From contig JAIQGB010000047.1 of assembly GCA_020072905.1 (NCBI GenBank), positions 1 to 15,570 on the forward strand: a stretch of 15,570 bases of DNA. Reading direction: 5' to 3'. The stretch comes from Terriglobia bacterium (GTDB lineage: Bacteria > Acidobacteriota > Terriglobia > UBA7540). This document shows positions 14,975 through 15,570 of the stretch, piece after piece (within the stretch, counting starts at the first letter, position 1; the number at the start of each line of letters is the position of its first letter). A program made the position numbers and the translations under genes. The notes under the pieces were generated by a model that was not told the origin of the DNA, ran no database searches, and worked only from the letters and a program-made list of their open reading frames with translations.

Positions 14975-15570
14975 ATGCCTGTAGAAACCGAAATCACTCG
15001 TCGAGAATTCCTGAAGACCGGAGCGAAAACCAGCGCCGGGATCGCCGCGCTGAGCACGGTCAGCCTGATTACGAAGCCTGAAAGGGTCTTTGGCGCTAAC
15101 GACCGCGTGCGCGTCTGCGTGGTGGGCCTGCACGGCCAGGGTTGGGCGCACGTGGAGCAATACTCCAAGCTGCCGGGCGTCGAAATCGCCGGCGTCTGCG
15201 ACGTCGACGAGAACGTCATGAACCAGCGGCTGGCGGAAATGGAGAAGATGAAGCTCCCCAAGCCGCAGACGTTCGTGGATCTCCGCAAGGCGCTCGAGGA
15301 GAAGTCCTTCGACGCCATCTCCATCGCCACGCCCAACCACTGGCATTCGCTGCAGGCCATCTGGGGCTGCCAGGCGGGCAAAGACGTTTATGTAGAGAAG
15401 CCTTGCTCGCACAACTGGTTCGAGGGAAGGGAACTCGTCCGCGCCGCCGAAAAGTACAACCGCATCGTCCAGCACGGCACCAACAGCCGTTCGGGATTGC
15501 CATCCAGGAAGGCATGAAGAAGATGCGCGAGGGCCTGCTCGGCGAGATCTACCTGTCGCGCGGGCTCTGC
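14975..15570 (+). CDS. Gfo/Idh/MocA family oxidoreductase, Tat-exported, frameshifted and cut by window
   Basis: This NAD(P)-dependent sugar or inositol-type oxidoreductase has a Tat signal TRREFLK (residues 8-14 from ATG 14975), nucleotide-binding VVGLHGQGW (49-57), NHWH (121-124) and the family EKP motif (141-143). The frame from 14975 hits a stop at 15515-15517 after reading SGLPSRKA. Shifting by one base at the GGG of 15493-15495 restores the family sequence GIAIQEGMKKMREGLLGE and stays open to the window end. One G is therefore missing, either by real mutation or by assembly error. The ATG at 14975 is preferred over 14951 because AAAGGAG lies 12 nt upstream and the TATAAT box is too near 14951. 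Such secreted proteins often accompany glycosidases and DUF6807 proteins. The substrate is unknown and the C-terminal half is outside the window. Confidence 0.85.

Overview
The window is 15.6 kb of GC-rich bacterial chromosome, densely coded and mostly on the minus strand. No rRNA, tRNA, CRISPR array, insertion sequence or phage gene is visible. The gene mix suggests an Acidobacteriota-like heterotroph, probably from an environmental assembly: Tat-exported glycosidases and Gfo/Idh/MocA oxidoreductases, a SYLF-domain lipoprotein-type protein, a DhnA-type class I aldolase, and an Etf/Hdr respiratory cluster. Planctomycetota or another glycan-degrading phylum is not excluded, because there is no phylogenetic marker.

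Region 1 (1-6455, minus strand) is a six-gene operon read hdrC > hdrB > hdrD-like > etfB > etfA > membrane Fe-S oxidoreductase, the last gene running off the left edge. The spacings are short (21, 42, 14 and 3 bp, then a TGATG stop/start overlap). It looks like an electron route from flavin dehydrogenases (for example acyl-CoA dehydrogenases) through EtfAB to the quinone pool via an EMO-type membrane protein, with extra heterodisulfide-reductase-type modules attached. No HdrA is present. The hdrD-like protein and the C-terminal half of the membrane protein are paralogues, and the hdrD-like protein has lost cysteine ligands in both CCG domains. A 486-bp gene-free leader (6456-6941) with repeated CGACA half-sites precedes hdrC.

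Region 2 (6942-12578, minus strand) is a carbohydrate operon read Zn-alcohol dehydrogenase > GH29 alpha-L-fucosidase (Tat) > GH2 glycosidase (Tat) > DUF6807 protein (Sec signal). It probably handles fucosylated and galactose- or glucuronate-containing glycans outside the cytoplasm.

Region 3 (12778-13479, plus strand) is a secreted SYLF-domain protein. It converges on a class I fructose-bisphosphate aldolase (13642-14616, minus) across a shared bidirectional terminator (13552-13580).

Region 4 (14617-15570) is a divergent intergenic region holding two inverted GTAG-type REP hairpins (a REPIN-like unit) and a perfect TATAAT box. After it comes a Tat-exported Gfo/Idh/MocA oxidoreductase on the plus strand, which carries a one-base frameshift near 15493-15495 and runs off the right edge.
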